Assembly: GCF_943193195.1 (NCBI RefSeq)
Contig: NZ_CALPDG010000001.1
Coordinates: forward strand, 211,958 to 275,957
From: Mediterraneibacter agrestimuris
GTDB taxonomy: Bacteria; Bacillota; Clostridia; Lachnospirales; Lachnospiraceae
DNA: 64,000 bases
Reading direction: 5' to 3'
Numbering within the stretch: position 1 is the stretch's first letter; every line of letters begins with the position of its first letter. Made by a program: the position numbers and the translations under genes. Shown piece by piece: positions 50,376 through 60,215 of the stretch. The notes beneath the pieces are model-generated. The model saw only the letters and a list, made by a program, of their open reading frames with translations. It had not been told where the DNA came from and did not search any database.

Positions 50376-52110
50376 TTTTTCAATCCGCAAAAAAATGATT
50401 TTTATCTACATATTCTGTATGCTTTTACCAATCACGCTGACAGACGGGGTGATCATATATACGGTTCTGCATACAGAAGCACAGCTGCGCAGATCTGAAA
50501 TGGAAGATATTGCAGATGCTGTTAACTATCAGATTTTTTATGATTTGGACACTGTTTCAAAAGTAGCAAAAAGTATATATGCGAATCAGTATATCAATGA
50601 TTTCCTAGAAATGGAATATAGAGATCCTTTTGATTATGTAGTAAGTTATCAGCAATTTTTTAAAGATACACTTTTCCAGAGTTCAGATATGACAGGAAGT
50701 TCACTGATAACCTTGTATACAGATAACATTACAATTGTAAGCGGAGGTACGGTCAGAAATCTGGATCTGATCAAAGAAAGCGGTTGGTATCGGGATCTGA
50801 ATGAAAAAGGAACAGAACAGATGCTTTATTTTGCATATGAACCAGAGGTACCAGGAGCAGTAATGCATCCGGAAAGGCATGTCTACTTTGTTCGTAAGAT
50901 GAACTACTATGGAGGCGGACAGTCGGAAAAGTTGCTTAAAATTGAAATGGATTACAGTACGATAAATAAAAACCTGCAAAATCTGAATTATGATACGCCC
51001 GTATATATATGCCATGAGGGAAAAATTATATTTTCAAATCGTGATGGCGAAAATATCGGAGATGAGTATGAAAAATTTTCAGATTACAAAGAAGTTGAAT
51101 ATAAGAAAACAAGTAATATTTACGGCGCTCAACTGGAAATATACGTGCTACGTCCAGAGACAGATCTTATAGGAAAGCTGGTGGAAAGGCTGCCTATGCT
51201 GTTGCTCCTTTTTTCAATCAACATCTTTTTCCCGCTGATCATGGTACTGCTTTTAAACCGTTCATTAACTGCCAGAATCAGCAGATTGAGCAGTATTTTC
51301 AGAAACACAGAAGATGAAAATCTGGTTGAGATTGAAAATGTGAGTGCAAAAGATGAAGTAGGTGATCTGATGAGGAATTACAATCGGATGGCATCACGTA
51401 TAACAACGTTAGTAAACATTGTTTATAAAAATCGGATACTGGAACAGGAAATGACAGTGGCAAGACAAAAGGCGGAGCTTCTTGCACTGAGAAGTCAGAT
51501 CAATCCTCATTTCCTTTTTAATGCACTTGAAAGTATACGGATGCACAGTGTAATAAGAAAAGAAAAAATCACGGCGGAAATGGTTGAAAAACTTGCTGTT
51601 ATGCAGAGACAGTATGTGGATTGGGGAGAGGATCTTATTGAGGTAGGTAAGGAGATGGAGATTGTCAAGAATTACATGGATCTTCAGCAGTACCGATTTG
51701 GTAAAAGACTGTCATATAGGCTGGATGTGGAAACAGAATGCCAGCATCAGAAGATACCGAAACTGACAATTGTTACATTTGCTGAAAACGCATGTGTGCA
51801 TGGAATAGAGAAAAAGACTGCACCAGGCTGGATATTTATTACTGTGTACAGAGAAAATGAGGAAATGTGTATTGAAGTAGAAGATACCGGGGAAGGAATG
51901 ACGGAAAAAGAGTTTGACAGTATGCGGCGAAAGATGAAAAATGCGAGCATAGAACTACTGGAAAATGAAAAAGGCGTAGGTATTATTAATGCCTGCCTGA
52001 GACTGAAAATGATGTCACATGATAGAGTGCAATTTGAATTAAACGGGGAAGAGGGAACGGGGGTGTCGGTTCTGATACGCCTGCCATTTATAGAAAGTGA
52101 AAAAGGGTGA
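50335..52110 (+). CDS. YesM-type sensor histidine kinase
   Basis: This 591-residue membrane kinase has TM1 at about 20-45, an extracellular dCache-like sensor (about 46-280), TM2 at about 285-308, HAMP (310-362), His_kinase with H392 in QINPHFLFNALESIR and a HATPase_c domain (TFAENACVHGIEKKT, EVEDTGEGM, GVGIINACLRLKM). It senses extracellular sugar and phosphorylates the response regulator encoded next. The start lies inside the esterase gene; GGAG and GGCAGGG precede it. It is coupled to the regulator by a four-base gap. Confidence 0.93.
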   Translation: MQSILEKFVRQIDNFSIRKKMIFIYIFCMLLPITLTDGVIIYTVLHTEAQLRRSEMEDIADAVNYQIFYDLDTVSKVAKSIYANQYINDFLEMEYRDPFDYVVSYQQFFKDTLFQSSDMTGSSLITLYTDNITIVSGGTVRNLDLIKESGWYRDLNEKGTEQMLYFAYEPEVPGAVMHPERHVYFVRKMNYYGGGQSEKLLKIEMDYSTINKNLQNLNYDTPVYICHEGKIIFSNRDGENIGDEYEKFSDYKEVEYKKTSNIYGAQLEIYVLRPETDLIGKLVERLPMLLLLFSINIFFPLIMVLLLNRSLTARISRLSSIFRNTEDENLVEIENVSAKDEVGDLMRNYNRMASRITTLVNIVYKNRILEQEMTVARQKAELLALRSQINPHFLFNALESIRMHSVIRKEKITAEMVEKLAVMQRQYVDWGEDLIEVGKEMEIVKNYMDLQQYRFGKRLSYRLDVETECQHQKIPKLTIVTFAENACVHGIEKKTAPGWIFITVYRENEEMCIEVEDTGEGMTEKEFDSMRRKMKNASIELLENEKGVGIINACLRLKMMSHDRVQFELNGEEGTGVSVLIRLPFIESEKG

Positions 52111-52114
52111 TAAG

Positions 52115-53737
52115 ATGCTGAGAGTACTATTAGTTGATGATGAACCATTTATACTTCGGGGAATGAAAGAGCTTATAGATTGGAAAAATGAAGGATTTGA
52201 GATTGTAGGCTCAGCAGCTGACGGAGAAGAGGCACTTCTTTTTCTGCAGAATCACGATGCAGATCTTATTCTTGCTGATATTAAAATGCCAATTATGGAT
52301 GGTCTTGAGTTGCTTCGTAAGCTGCGAATCTCTGAAAAATATAGAGATATTTATTTTATTATTCTGAGCGGATATGCTGATTTTCAGTATGCTCAGGAGG
52401 CAATCAAATATGCATGCAATGACTATATATTGAAACCCGTGGAGAAAGAAAAACTTGTACAGGCACTTCGCAAAGTCAGAGGATTAAAAAATATAGAATT
52501 GGAGAAAGAAAGAGAAACAAAAAAACTGGAAAATGCGTATCTTTCCGGGAAACTTATCTCTGTTATTCAGGGAAGATCGGATCCTCTGACGATTGAGTAT
52601 GTTCAACAGCATATTCGTTTATCAGAACAGGTGAGGTATATTGAAATCCTGATCGATGGAAAAAATTACGAGGACGACTATGAGGATTCCGTAAAGTTAG
52701 CAAATCAAAAACAGCTGTATAGTATCTGTAAGGATTATCTTCAGGATGACAGTCAGCATTGTGTGATGGATGTCTCCATACAGGAAAAGGTCTATGATGT
52801 TGGTTTCATTTTATGCAGATATATGTATGAATCTTCAGATATTAAAGAATATTTGGGAGATTTTATAAAGTATCTGAGAGAAATACTCGGACTGCCAGTG
52901 ATTATGATTGTGGGAAAAGAGGTAAAAAATCTGGAAGAAATTGCAAAATCATACAGTACAACGAGGATGGTAAGATCCTTTCAGGGATTCAGGGAAAAAA
53001 AGGAAATTTATTATTATGAGGAGGAAATGCAAATTCATACAAACGGGATCATGCTTTGTAAGAAAAGTCTTGATATTCTCCTGAATGCCATTGAACAGAA
53101 CAATCATGCAGAAATTATGAAAGCAGTTGACGGATTTTATGAGGAAATGAGAGAGCGAGGGATAGCCGGCGAGGTAATGCGTCTTAATATTAATTATCTT
53201 CTTTTTCAGCTGCTGCATCTTGCATCGGAGCTGGATGACAGTGTAAATCAGGAAGAGATATTGAGGATGATCAGTGAAGGGACTTTTGAGGCTGGGATTC
53301 TGCGGGGAAGTAAAGCTCATCTGTGTAGGGTCGCATGTGAATACGGGGATTATTTGGCTCAAATGCGTAAGGATTCCTCACGAGGTATATTGGGGAAAGT
53401 AGAAAAAGAGATTCGGGAGAGATATGCGGAGAATCTGACACTTAAAGAATTCGGTGAGAAATATTACCTGAATGGAGCGTATCTGGGACAGCTATTTAGG
53501 AAAAAATTCGGACAGTCGTTTAAAGACTATCTAAATAATTGCCGGATAGAACAGGCTTGCCATCTGTTGCTGAGGACAGATAAGAAAATATACCAGATAG
53601 CGGAGATGGTGGGATACCGGGATCTGGACTATTTTGTGAATCGTTTTATCTCAGTGAAAGGTTGTACACCGGCAAAATTCCGAAAACAGGCGAAGACGAA
53701 GGATGAAAAGAAAGGGGCAGAAGATTTATCAGAGTGA
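52115..53737 (+). CDS. YesN-type response regulator, AraC-family output
   Basis: This 540-residue protein has an N-terminal receiver (VLLVDDEPFILRG, phospho-acceptor D55 in LILADIKMPIMDG, lysine in YILKPVEKEK). A long middle region (about 130-430) with no recognised fold leads to a C-terminal AraC HTH (LTLKEFGEKYYLNGAYLGQ, then KIYQIAEMVGYRDLDYFVNR). It should activate the importer and hydrolase genes. ATG 52115 is chosen because AAGGGTG lies just upstream; GTG 52097, in frame, would overlap the kinase. Confidence 0.92.
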   Translation: MLRVLLVDDEPFILRGMKELIDWKNEGFEIVGSAADGEEALLFLQNHDADLILADIKMPIMDGLELLRKLRISEKYRDIYFIILSGYADFQYAQEAIKYACNDYILKPVEKEKLVQALRKVRGLKNIELEKERETKKLENAYLSGKLISVIQGRSDPLTIEYVQQHIRLSEQVRYIEILIDGKNYEDDYEDSVKLANQKQLYSICKDYLQDDSQHCVMDVSIQEKVYDVGFILCRYMYESSDIKEYLGDFIKYLREILGLPVIMIVGKEVKNLEEIAKSYSTTRMVRSFQGFREKKEIYYYEEEMQIHTNGIMLCKKSLDILLNAIEQNNHAEIMKAVDGFYEEMRERGIAGEVMRLNINYLLFQLLHLASELDDSVNQEEILRMISEGTFEAGILRGSKAHLCRVACEYGDYLAQMRKDSSRGILGKVEKEIRERYAENLTLKEFGEKYYLNGAYLGQLFRKKFGQSFKDYLNNCRIEQACHLLLRTDKKIYQIAEMVGYRDLDYFVNRFISVKGCTPAKFRKQAKTKDEKKGAEDLSE

Positions 53738-53834
53738 AGTTCTATAGTTTATCCTGCTTTTTGATATACTTTATCTGATTTTTTTCAGGTAGTGATCCGT
53801 TAAAATAAAGTTATCAAATTTAAGGAGGAAAATT

Positions 53835-55496
53835 ATGAAAGCAAAAAGAGTGACGGGAATGCTGCTGGTATCTGCACTTGCAGTATCACTGTTTACCGGA
53901 TGTGGCGGCGGAAGCAGCGAGAATGAGGGAGGAATAAAAGAATTTACAGCTTTCTTTGCGGTTCCCGGGGCTGAAATCAATGACGACAATGAGATTCAGC
54001 AGATTATCGCAGAAAAAACCGGTGCAAAGGTGGACGAGACATGGCTTACCGGTCAGACAGCTTCTGAGGCGGTAGGGACGCTGATTGCCGGAGGTGAGTA
54101 TCCAGATTTTATTGATGGCGGAGATGCAATGGGACAGCTCTATGAGGCAGGAGCACTTGTTCCTTTGGATGATTATCTGGATGATTATCCGAATATCAAG
54201 GCGTATTATTCGGATGAAGAGTGGAATAAGCTGAGACGGGATGATGGTCATATTTACTGGATTCAGCAGTTTCAGAATATTAAGGGAGAAGAGAAGGCTA
54301 CGACGCATAATGATGAAGCCTTTTGGATTCAGACAAGAGTACTGGAGTGGGCAGGATATCCTGAAGTAAATACTTTGGAAGAATATTTTGATCTTTTGGA
54401 AAGCTATATGGAAGCCAATCCTACAATGGAAGACGGAACAGAGAATATTGCTTACACAATTCTATGTGAAGACTGGAGATATTATTGCCTGGAAAATGCA
54501 CCGCAGTTTCTGGATGGTTATCCAAATGACGGATCTGTGATTGTTGATCCAGATGAACTGAAGATTATTGATTATAATACTACAGATACTGCAAAACGGT
54601 ACTTTCAGAAATTGAATGAAGAATACCAGAAAGGTTATGTGGATCCTGAATCATTTACACAGACTTATGATGAATATATTGCTAAACTTTCTACAGGACG
54701 TGTGCTGGGAATGGTCGATCAGTGGTGGAACTTTGCATATAATGTAAATGATTCCTTGAAACAACAGGGACTTGATGAGAAAGGATGCAGTTATGTGCCG
54801 CTTCCGATCACTATCGATGAAGGAATTAAAAATCAGTGGCACAATTCAGGAGGAGCTCTGAATGTAGGAACAGGACTTGGAATTACAACAAGCTGCAAAG
54901 ATGTGGAAGGAGCACTGCAGTTTATAGACGATTTGCTTAGTCAGGATATTCATAATCTGAGATTCTGGGGAGAAGAGGGTGTCGATTATGAAGTTGATGA
55001 TGATGGATTGTTTTATCGGACAGAAGAACAGAGAATGCAGGCAGCAGATACAGCATACAAAGCATCACACCTTTGTTCATATTCTTATTTCCCATCCTAT
55101 AAAGGAACGAGTGATGATGGTATCAATGCAAATTGGCCTGATGAGCAACCGGATGAATTTTTTGACAGTCTGAACTCAGCCGTACAGAAATGTTTTAAGG
55201 CATATGGCGTTGAGACATATGTGGATATGCTGGGAACGAATGAGGCTCCTGGTCCATGGTATCCGATGTATTCATTTTCCGGTACGATGACTACAAGTAC
55301 ACCGGGTGGTGTGGCATGGACAAAAATGGGAGAGATAAAACATGAATATCTTCCGAGAGCTGTCATGGCAGATGATTTTGAGAGTGAATGGAATACATAT
55401 ATGAAAGCCTATGAGGGATGCAATCCACAGGATTTCCTTGATGAGATGCAGGCGGAATTGGATCGTAGAATGGAAGAAGCAGCTAAATTCGAATAG
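53835..55496 (+). CDS. LplA-type oligosaccharide-binding lipoprotein
   Basis: This 553-residue solute-binding protein has a lipoprotein signal with lipobox LFTGC followed by a glycine/serine linker. Length (550) and the segments DFIDGGDAMGQLYEAGALVP and DVEGALQFIDDLLSQD match the LplA/YtcQ group that serves long substrates such as xylo-oligosaccharides. It is followed by two matching permeases. The gene starts after AAGGAGG about eight bases upstream. There is a 97-base gap from the regulator, so it probably has its own regulated promoter. Confidence 0.92.
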   Translation: MKAKRVTGMLLVSALAVSLFTGCGGGSSENEGGIKEFTAFFAVPGAEINDDNEIQQIIAEKTGAKVDETWLTGQTASEAVGTLIAGGEYPDFIDGGDAMGQLYEAGALVPLDDYLDDYPNIKAYYSDEEWNKLRRDDGHIYWIQQFQNIKGEEKATTHNDEAFWIQTRVLEWAGYPEVNTLEEYFDLLESYMEANPTMEDGTENIAYTILCEDWRYYCLENAPQFLDGYPNDGSVIVDPDELKIIDYNTTDTAKRYFQKLNEEYQKGYVDPESFTQTYDEYIAKLSTGRVLGMVDQWWNFAYNVNDSLKQQGLDEKGCSYVPLPITIDEGIKNQWHNSGGALNVGTGLGITTSCKDVEGALQFIDDLLSQDIHNLRFWGEEGVDYEVDDDGLFYRTEEQRMQAADTAYKASHLCSYSYFPSYKGTSDDGINANWPDEQPDEFFDSLNSAVQKCFKAYGVETYVDMLGTNEAPGPWYPMYSFSGTMTTSTPGGVAWTKMGEIKHEYLPRAVMADDFESEWNTYMKAYEGCNPQDFLDEMQAELDRRMEEAAKFE

Positions 55497-55564
55497 GATA
55501 TAACATACAAAACGGGCAGATATGTGTCATGCTTATCTGCCTGTTTGAAAAATGAGGTGAATCT

Positions 55565-56521
55565 ATGTCTTTAGGAATAAAGAGAAAAAAAACAGCAGTG
55601 GCTGAACCCAAAATTCATTTTAGTTGGAAGGAGGCAAAACGACAGAAATCCCTTCTAATCTGGTCTGGAATTATTGTAATTTATGGTATCATTTTCTACT
55701 ATCTCCCATTGGGCGGCTGGCTGATGGCTTTTCAGAACTACAGACCGATTGACGGACTTTTTCACTCTGAGTTTGTCGGATTGCAAAAGTTTCAGCAGTT
55801 GTTTTCAGATGCGACTTTTTTACGGGTAATACGAAATACACTTGCAATGGGTGTGATCAATTTGGTGGTTACTTTCGTTGCTGCAATTGCATTTGCAATC
55901 CTTCTCAATGAGGTACGAAATACAATTGGGAAAAAAACAGTACAGACAATATCGTACCTGCCGCATTTCCTGTCATGGATTATTGTAACCGGCATCATTC
56001 ATGATGCTTTGTCAGGAACTGGCATTATTAATGAATTGCTTGTTAATTTGAATGTTATTGATCAGCCGATTAATTTTTTTGCTCATAAAGAGTATTTCTG
56101 GCCTATTGTCGCTTTTGCCAACGTATGGAAAGAAACCGGATGGAATGCAATTATATATCTGGCGGCAATAACAGCTATTGATCCGTCACTTTACGAAGCG
56201 GCATCAATTGACGGAGCAGGAAGGTGGGCGAAGATTAAACATGTAACACTTCCGGGAATAAGACCTACTATTATGATTCTGCTTCTTATGAATGTTGGAA
56301 ATGTGTTGAATGCAGGGTTTGAAATTCAGTATCTGTTAGGAAACGGGCTTGTTCAGAGTGTATCCCAGACAATTGACATTTACGTGCTGAATTGGGGTAT
56401 CAGTCAGGGAGATTTTTCCATTGGTACAGCAGCAGGTATATTTAAGAGTGTGGTAAGTATTGTTCTAATTGTTATTGCAAATCAGATTGCAAAACGTAAT
56501 GGAGACGAAAGATTATTCTAA
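55565..56521 (+). CDS. ABC importer permease, LplB type
   Basis: This 318-residue permease has about six membrane segments and the EAA motif DPSLYEAASIDGAGRWAKIK. The N-terminal LPLGGWLMAFQNYRP is typical of LplB/YtcP-type permeases. Pairs with the next gene. A weak hairpin lies in the gap after the binding-protein gene (GGCAGATA...TATCTGCC, 55514-55543), a possible processing or partial terminator signal. Confidence 0.92.
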   Translation: MSLGIKRKKTAVAEPKIHFSWKEAKRQKSLLIWSGIIVIYGIIFYYLPLGGWLMAFQNYRPIDGLFHSEFVGLQKFQQLFSDATFLRVIRNTLAMGVINLVVTFVAAIAFAILLNEVRNTIGKKTVQTISYLPHFLSWIIVTGIIHDALSGTGIINELLVNLNVIDQPINFFAHKEYFWPIVAFANVWKETGWNAIIYLAAITAIDPSLYEAASIDGAGRWAKIKHVTLPGIRPTIMILLLMNVGNVLNAGFEIQYLLGNGLVQSVSQTIDIYVLNWGISQGDFSIGTAAGIFKSVVSIVLIVIANQIAKRNGDERLF

Positions 56522-56533
56522 GGAGGGCTCAAG

Positions 56534-57430
56534 ATGGGAACAAGAAAAAAAATAAAATCATCGCCCGCAGATAAAGTGTTTACAGTATGCAATACAATTT
56601 TTATGATTCTGTTTATTCTTATCACACTGTATCCGATTCTGAATACGCTTGCTCTTGCATTTAATGACGGAACGGATGCATTGCGAGGCGGTATATATCT
56701 GATACCGAGAAAATGGACATTGAAAAACTTTATTACTGTTTTACAGAAAGACAATCTGATCACAGGTGCCTATATTACTGTGGCACGAACACTGATCGGA
56801 ACGTTTACAGCCCTTATTGCTAATGCGATACTGGCATTTATTGTAAGCAGAAAAAGATTTTTATTTAAAAAACAGCTGTCTCTTTTCTGGGTTATTACGA
56901 TGTATGTAAATGGTGGTATGATTCCAACATTTTTGCTGTACAAAGGACTTGGGTTAACAAACAGTTTCTGGGTATATGTGATTCCGGGAATGATTAGTGC
57001 ATTTAATATGCTTGTTATACGTACATATATGAATGGACTTCCAGACAGTCTGGAGGAGTCAGCGCAGCTTGATGGAGCAGGATACTTCACTATTTTTACG
57101 AAAATCATTTCTCCTCTGTGCAAACCTGTTTATGCGACAGTTGCTCTTTTTGTAGCAGTGGGACAGTGGAATTCATGGTTTGATGCAATGTTGTACAACA
57201 GAATGAATGCAAATTTAACAACATTGCAGTATGAGCTGATGAAATTACTGTCGTCTGTGACGAATCAAGGGGCTTCGGCAGAGGCAATGAAAAATGCAAC
57301 AGGTTCGGTTACTCCTGAGACAGTTCGAGCAGCGGCGTCAATACTGACTATGCTTCCAATCATTTGTATTTACCCGTTCTTACAGCGATATTTTGTTACC
57401 GGACTTACTTTAGGTGGCGTAAAAGAATAA
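56534..57430 (+). CDS. ABC importer permease, LplC type
   Basis: This 298-residue permease has about six segments and an EAA loop at LPDSLEESAQLDGAGYFTIF, and ends GLTLGGVKE, the YtcP/LplC signature. GGAGG lies eight bases ahead of the ATG. No ATPase gene in the cluster; a shared MsmK-type ATPase is presumed. Confidence 0.92.
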   Translation: MGTRKKIKSSPADKVFTVCNTIFMILFILITLYPILNTLALAFNDGTDALRGGIYLIPRKWTLKNFITVLQKDNLITGAYITVARTLIGTFTALIANAILAFIVSRKRFLFKKQLSLFWVITMYVNGGMIPTFLLYKGLGLTNSFWVYVIPGMISAFNMLVIRTYMNGLPDSLEESAQLDGAGYFTIFTKIISPLCKPVYATVALFVAVGQWNSWFDAMLYNRMNANLTTLQYELMKLLSSVTNQGASAEAMKNATGSVTPETVRAAASILTMLPIICIYPFLQRYFVTGLTLGGVKE

Positions 57431-57451
57431 TATATAGGCGGAGGTTAAAGG

Positions 57452-59554
57452 ATGGACAGAAAAGAAGCCAGGAGAAAAGCACAGGAACTGGTTATGAAAA
57501 TGACTATAGAGGAGAAGGCTTCTCAGCTCAGATATGATTCACCAGGTATTTCCAGGCTTGGGATTCCAGAATACAATTGGTGGAATGAAGGGTTACATGG
57601 AGTTGCGAGAGCGGGAATTGCAACAGTTTTTCCGCAGGCAATTGGAATGGCCGCCTCATTTGATGAAGATATGGTTCGAAAAATAGGAGATATTATTGCA
57701 GAAGAAGGCAGGGCAAAATATAATGCGGCTTCTAAACAAGATGATAGAGATATCTACAAAGGACTTACTTTCTGGGCTCCAAATGTAAATATCTTTCGCG
57801 ACCCCCGCTGGGGCAGAGGGCACGAGACATATGGAGAGGATCCTTGCCTTACGGCTACTTTAGGCAAAGCCTATGTGGAAGGGCTTCAGGGAAATGGTGA
57901 GACGATGAAAGCGGCTGCCTGCGCGAAACATTTTGCAGTTCATTCCGGTCCAGAGGCATTACGTCATGAGTTTAATGCCGAAGTATCTCAAAAGGATATG
58001 GAAGAGACATATCTTCCAGCTTTCAAAGCTCTTGTAGAGGATGCGCATGTGGAAGCTGTTATGGGAGCCTATAATTGTGTCAATGGTGAACCCTGTTGTG
58101 GCAGTAAGACACTTATAAAAAATAAACTTCGGGGTGAGTGGAATTTTGAAGGGCATTTTGTTTCTGATTGCTGGGCAATAAGGGATTTTCATGAAAACCA
58201 TATGGTTACGGGTACGCCAATGCAGTCTGCAGCAATGGCATTGAATGCAGGGTGTGATTTGAACTGTGGAAATACATATCTTCATATCCTTAATGCTTAT
58301 CATCATGGCATGGTTACAGAGGAAGCTATTACGGAGGCTGCAGTCCGTCTTTTTACAACCCGTTTTATGCTGGGACTTTTTGATGGAAGTGAGTATGACA
58401 AAATACCATATTCTAAAGTGGAATGTAGCGAACATCTTTTGATAGCACACAAGGCAGCGTTAGAAAGCATTGTGCTTTTGAAAAACGAGAATGGAATTCT
58501 TCCGTTGAAAGAGAATGAGATAAAAACATTAGGCATTATTGGACCTAATGCAGACAGCAGGGCAGCTCTGATCGGGAATTATCACGGAACATCATCAGAA
58601 TATGTAACTGTATTGGAAGGAGTCAGAAGATATGTGGGTGATGAGATAAGGATTATTTACTCACAGGGATGCGATCTTTTCAAAAATAAAACAGAACCTC
58701 TTGCCCAGGATATGGATCGCTTATCAGAAGCTGTAACTGTAGCACAAAATAGTGACGTGATTATCCTGTGTCTTGGCCTGGATGAGACTCTGGAAGGTGA
58801 AGAAGGAGATACAGGAAATAGCTATGCGTCTGGTGATAAGGAAGATCTTCAACTCCCGTTGTGCCAGCGTAGATTGATGGAAGTGGTGGCGCAGACTGGA
58901 AAACCGGTGATTTTATGTATGATGGCAGGGAGTGACATAGACTTGAGTTTTGCACAGAAACATTTTGAGGGAATTCTTCAACTCTGGTATCCAGGTGCCC
59001 GTGGAGGAAATGCTGTTGCGGAAATCCTGTTCGGAAAAGAATCTCCTTCAGGAAAACTGCCTGTTACTTTTTATGAAACTTTGAGCGAACTGCCTTCGTT
59101 TGAAGATTATTCCATGAGTGGAAGAACATACCGGTATATGAAAGGAAAGGCTCAGTATCCTTTCGGGTACGGACTAACTTATGGAAAGGCGGAAGTCCGC
59201 TCAGTAGAAGTGGTGGAAACAGAAACAGGAGCAAATGTTTTCGTGAAGGTGGAAAATACGGGCGAAAGAGATATTTGTGAGGTATTGCAGATCTATATCA
59301 AGTGTGAGAATTCGATTTATGCGGTTCCGAACCCGCAGTTATGCGGGTTCTGCAGAGTAAAACTTTACAAGGAAGAAAGAAAAACCCTTCAGGTACATAT
59401 TCCTGGGGAAGCATTTACTGTTGTGGATGAAGAAGGACGTCATATTGCAGGGGGAAAGCATTATACAATCTATGCCGGTTTCTCTCAGCCTGATGCGAAA
59501 AGCGAGGAACTTACGGGTATGAGTCCTGTTAAGGTGGAGTTTAGAAAAAGGTAG
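57452..59554 (+). CDS. GH3 beta-xylosidase (or beta-glucosidase)
   Basis: This 700-residue GH3 enzyme has an N-terminal barrel with EYNWWNEGLHGVARAG, AKHFAVHSGPEALRH and the nucleophile D239 in GHFVSDCWAIRDFH. An alpha/beta sandwich follows (GLDETLEGEEGDTGNSYAS with the acid/base region), then a C-terminal FnIII-like domain (YPFGYGLTYGKAEV). No signal peptide. The NEGLHGVARAG type is that of plant-like and bacterial xylosidases in GH3, and the locus makes xylosidase the best call. It acts in the cytoplasm on products of the GH10 enzyme. Confidence 0.9.
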   Translation: MDRKEARRKAQELVMKMTIEEKASQLRYDSPGISRLGIPEYNWWNEGLHGVARAGIATVFPQAIGMAASFDEDMVRKIGDIIAEEGRAKYNAASKQDDRDIYKGLTFWAPNVNIFRDPRWGRGHETYGEDPCLTATLGKAYVEGLQGNGETMKAAACAKHFAVHSGPEALRHEFNAEVSQKDMEETYLPAFKALVEDAHVEAVMGAYNCVNGEPCCGSKTLIKNKLRGEWNFEGHFVSDCWAIRDFHENHMVTGTPMQSAAMALNAGCDLNCGNTYLHILNAYHHGMVTEEAITEAAVRLFTTRFMLGLFDGSEYDKIPYSKVECSEHLLIAHKAALESIVLLKNENGILPLKENEIKTLGIIGPNADSRAALIGNYHGTSSEYVTVLEGVRRYVGDEIRIIYSQGCDLFKNKTEPLAQDMDRLSEAVTVAQNSDVIILCLGLDETLEGEEGDTGNSYASGDKEDLQLPLCQRRLMEVVAQTGKPVILCMMAGSDIDLSFAQKHFEGILQLWYPGARGGNAVAEILFGKESPSGKLPVTFYETLSELPSFEDYSMSGRTYRYMKGKAQYPFGYGLTYGKAEVRSVEVVETETGANVFVKVENTGERDICEVLQIYIKCENSIYAVPNPQLCGFCRVKLYKEERKTLQVHIPGEAFTVVDEEGRHIAGGKHYTIYAGFSQPDAKSEELTGMSPVKVEFRKR

Positions 59555-59579
59555 ACTGAACTTAAGAATGGAGAAAGCT

Positions 59580-60215
59580 ATGAAGATTAATCTGGACAGT
59601 CCTGTTATTGTTTTTTTAACTACAGTTGCAGATTTTATGATATTAAATATTCTGTTCATTTTATGCTGTGCGCCGGTCATTACGATCGGCCCGGCAGTCA
59701 GTGCCCTTTACACGATTACTATGCGCGAGGCAAGACATGAGGGTGGATATATATTCAAACCTTTTTTCAAAGCATTTAAAAATAATTTCAAGCAGGCGTT
59801 TCTCTTATCCATCTTGTATTTAATAATCGGAGCAGTTTTTGTTTTCGGAGTGAAGTTTTGGCTAGAAAAGCCGGAATTTTCAACGGTCAATCAGGTGATT
59901 CTCGTGATTACGGGAGTATTTGCAGTTATTTTTATTTTTTCACTTCTTTATGTATTTGCTTTAATAGCCAGATTCGATAATAGTATTTTTAAAACTGTGA
60001 AAAATGCAGTGATTCTGGCTGTTTTTAATCTGAGAGAGACATTTTTGCTGACTCTGATCCATGTAATTGTAATTGTGCTTATGATTTTTACAAAAGGTAT
60101 TTGGATTTTTATGATGGTTGGCGGATTTTCAGTCTGTGCATATATAAATTCACTGCTTTTTATAAGAGTATTCCGGCAATATGAAAAGATAGAAGGAGGA
60201 AATCATGATGACTAA
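59580..60215 (+). CDS. DUF624 (YesL-like) membrane protein
   Basis: This 211-residue membrane protein has about five segments. The N-terminus [20 protein letters not shown] and [20 protein letters not shown] are typical of DUF624/YesL proteins, which are regularly encoded with LplABC-type importers and glycoside hydrolases. The function is not known; an accessory role in transport or sensing is inferred from context. ATG 59580 follows GGAGAAAGCT; the earlier ATG 59568 has no site. It overlaps the GH51 gene by 11 bases. Confidence 0.85.
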   Translation: MKINLDSPVIVFLTTVADFMILNILFILCCAPVITIGPAVSALYTITMREARHEGGYIFKPFFKAFKNNFKQAFLLSILYLIIGAVFVFGVKFWLEKPEFSTVNQVILVITGVFAVIFIFSLLYVFALIARFDNSIFKTVKNAVILAVFNLRETFLLTLIHVIVIVLMIFTKGIWIFMMVGGFSVCAYINSLLFIRVFRQYEKIEGGNHDD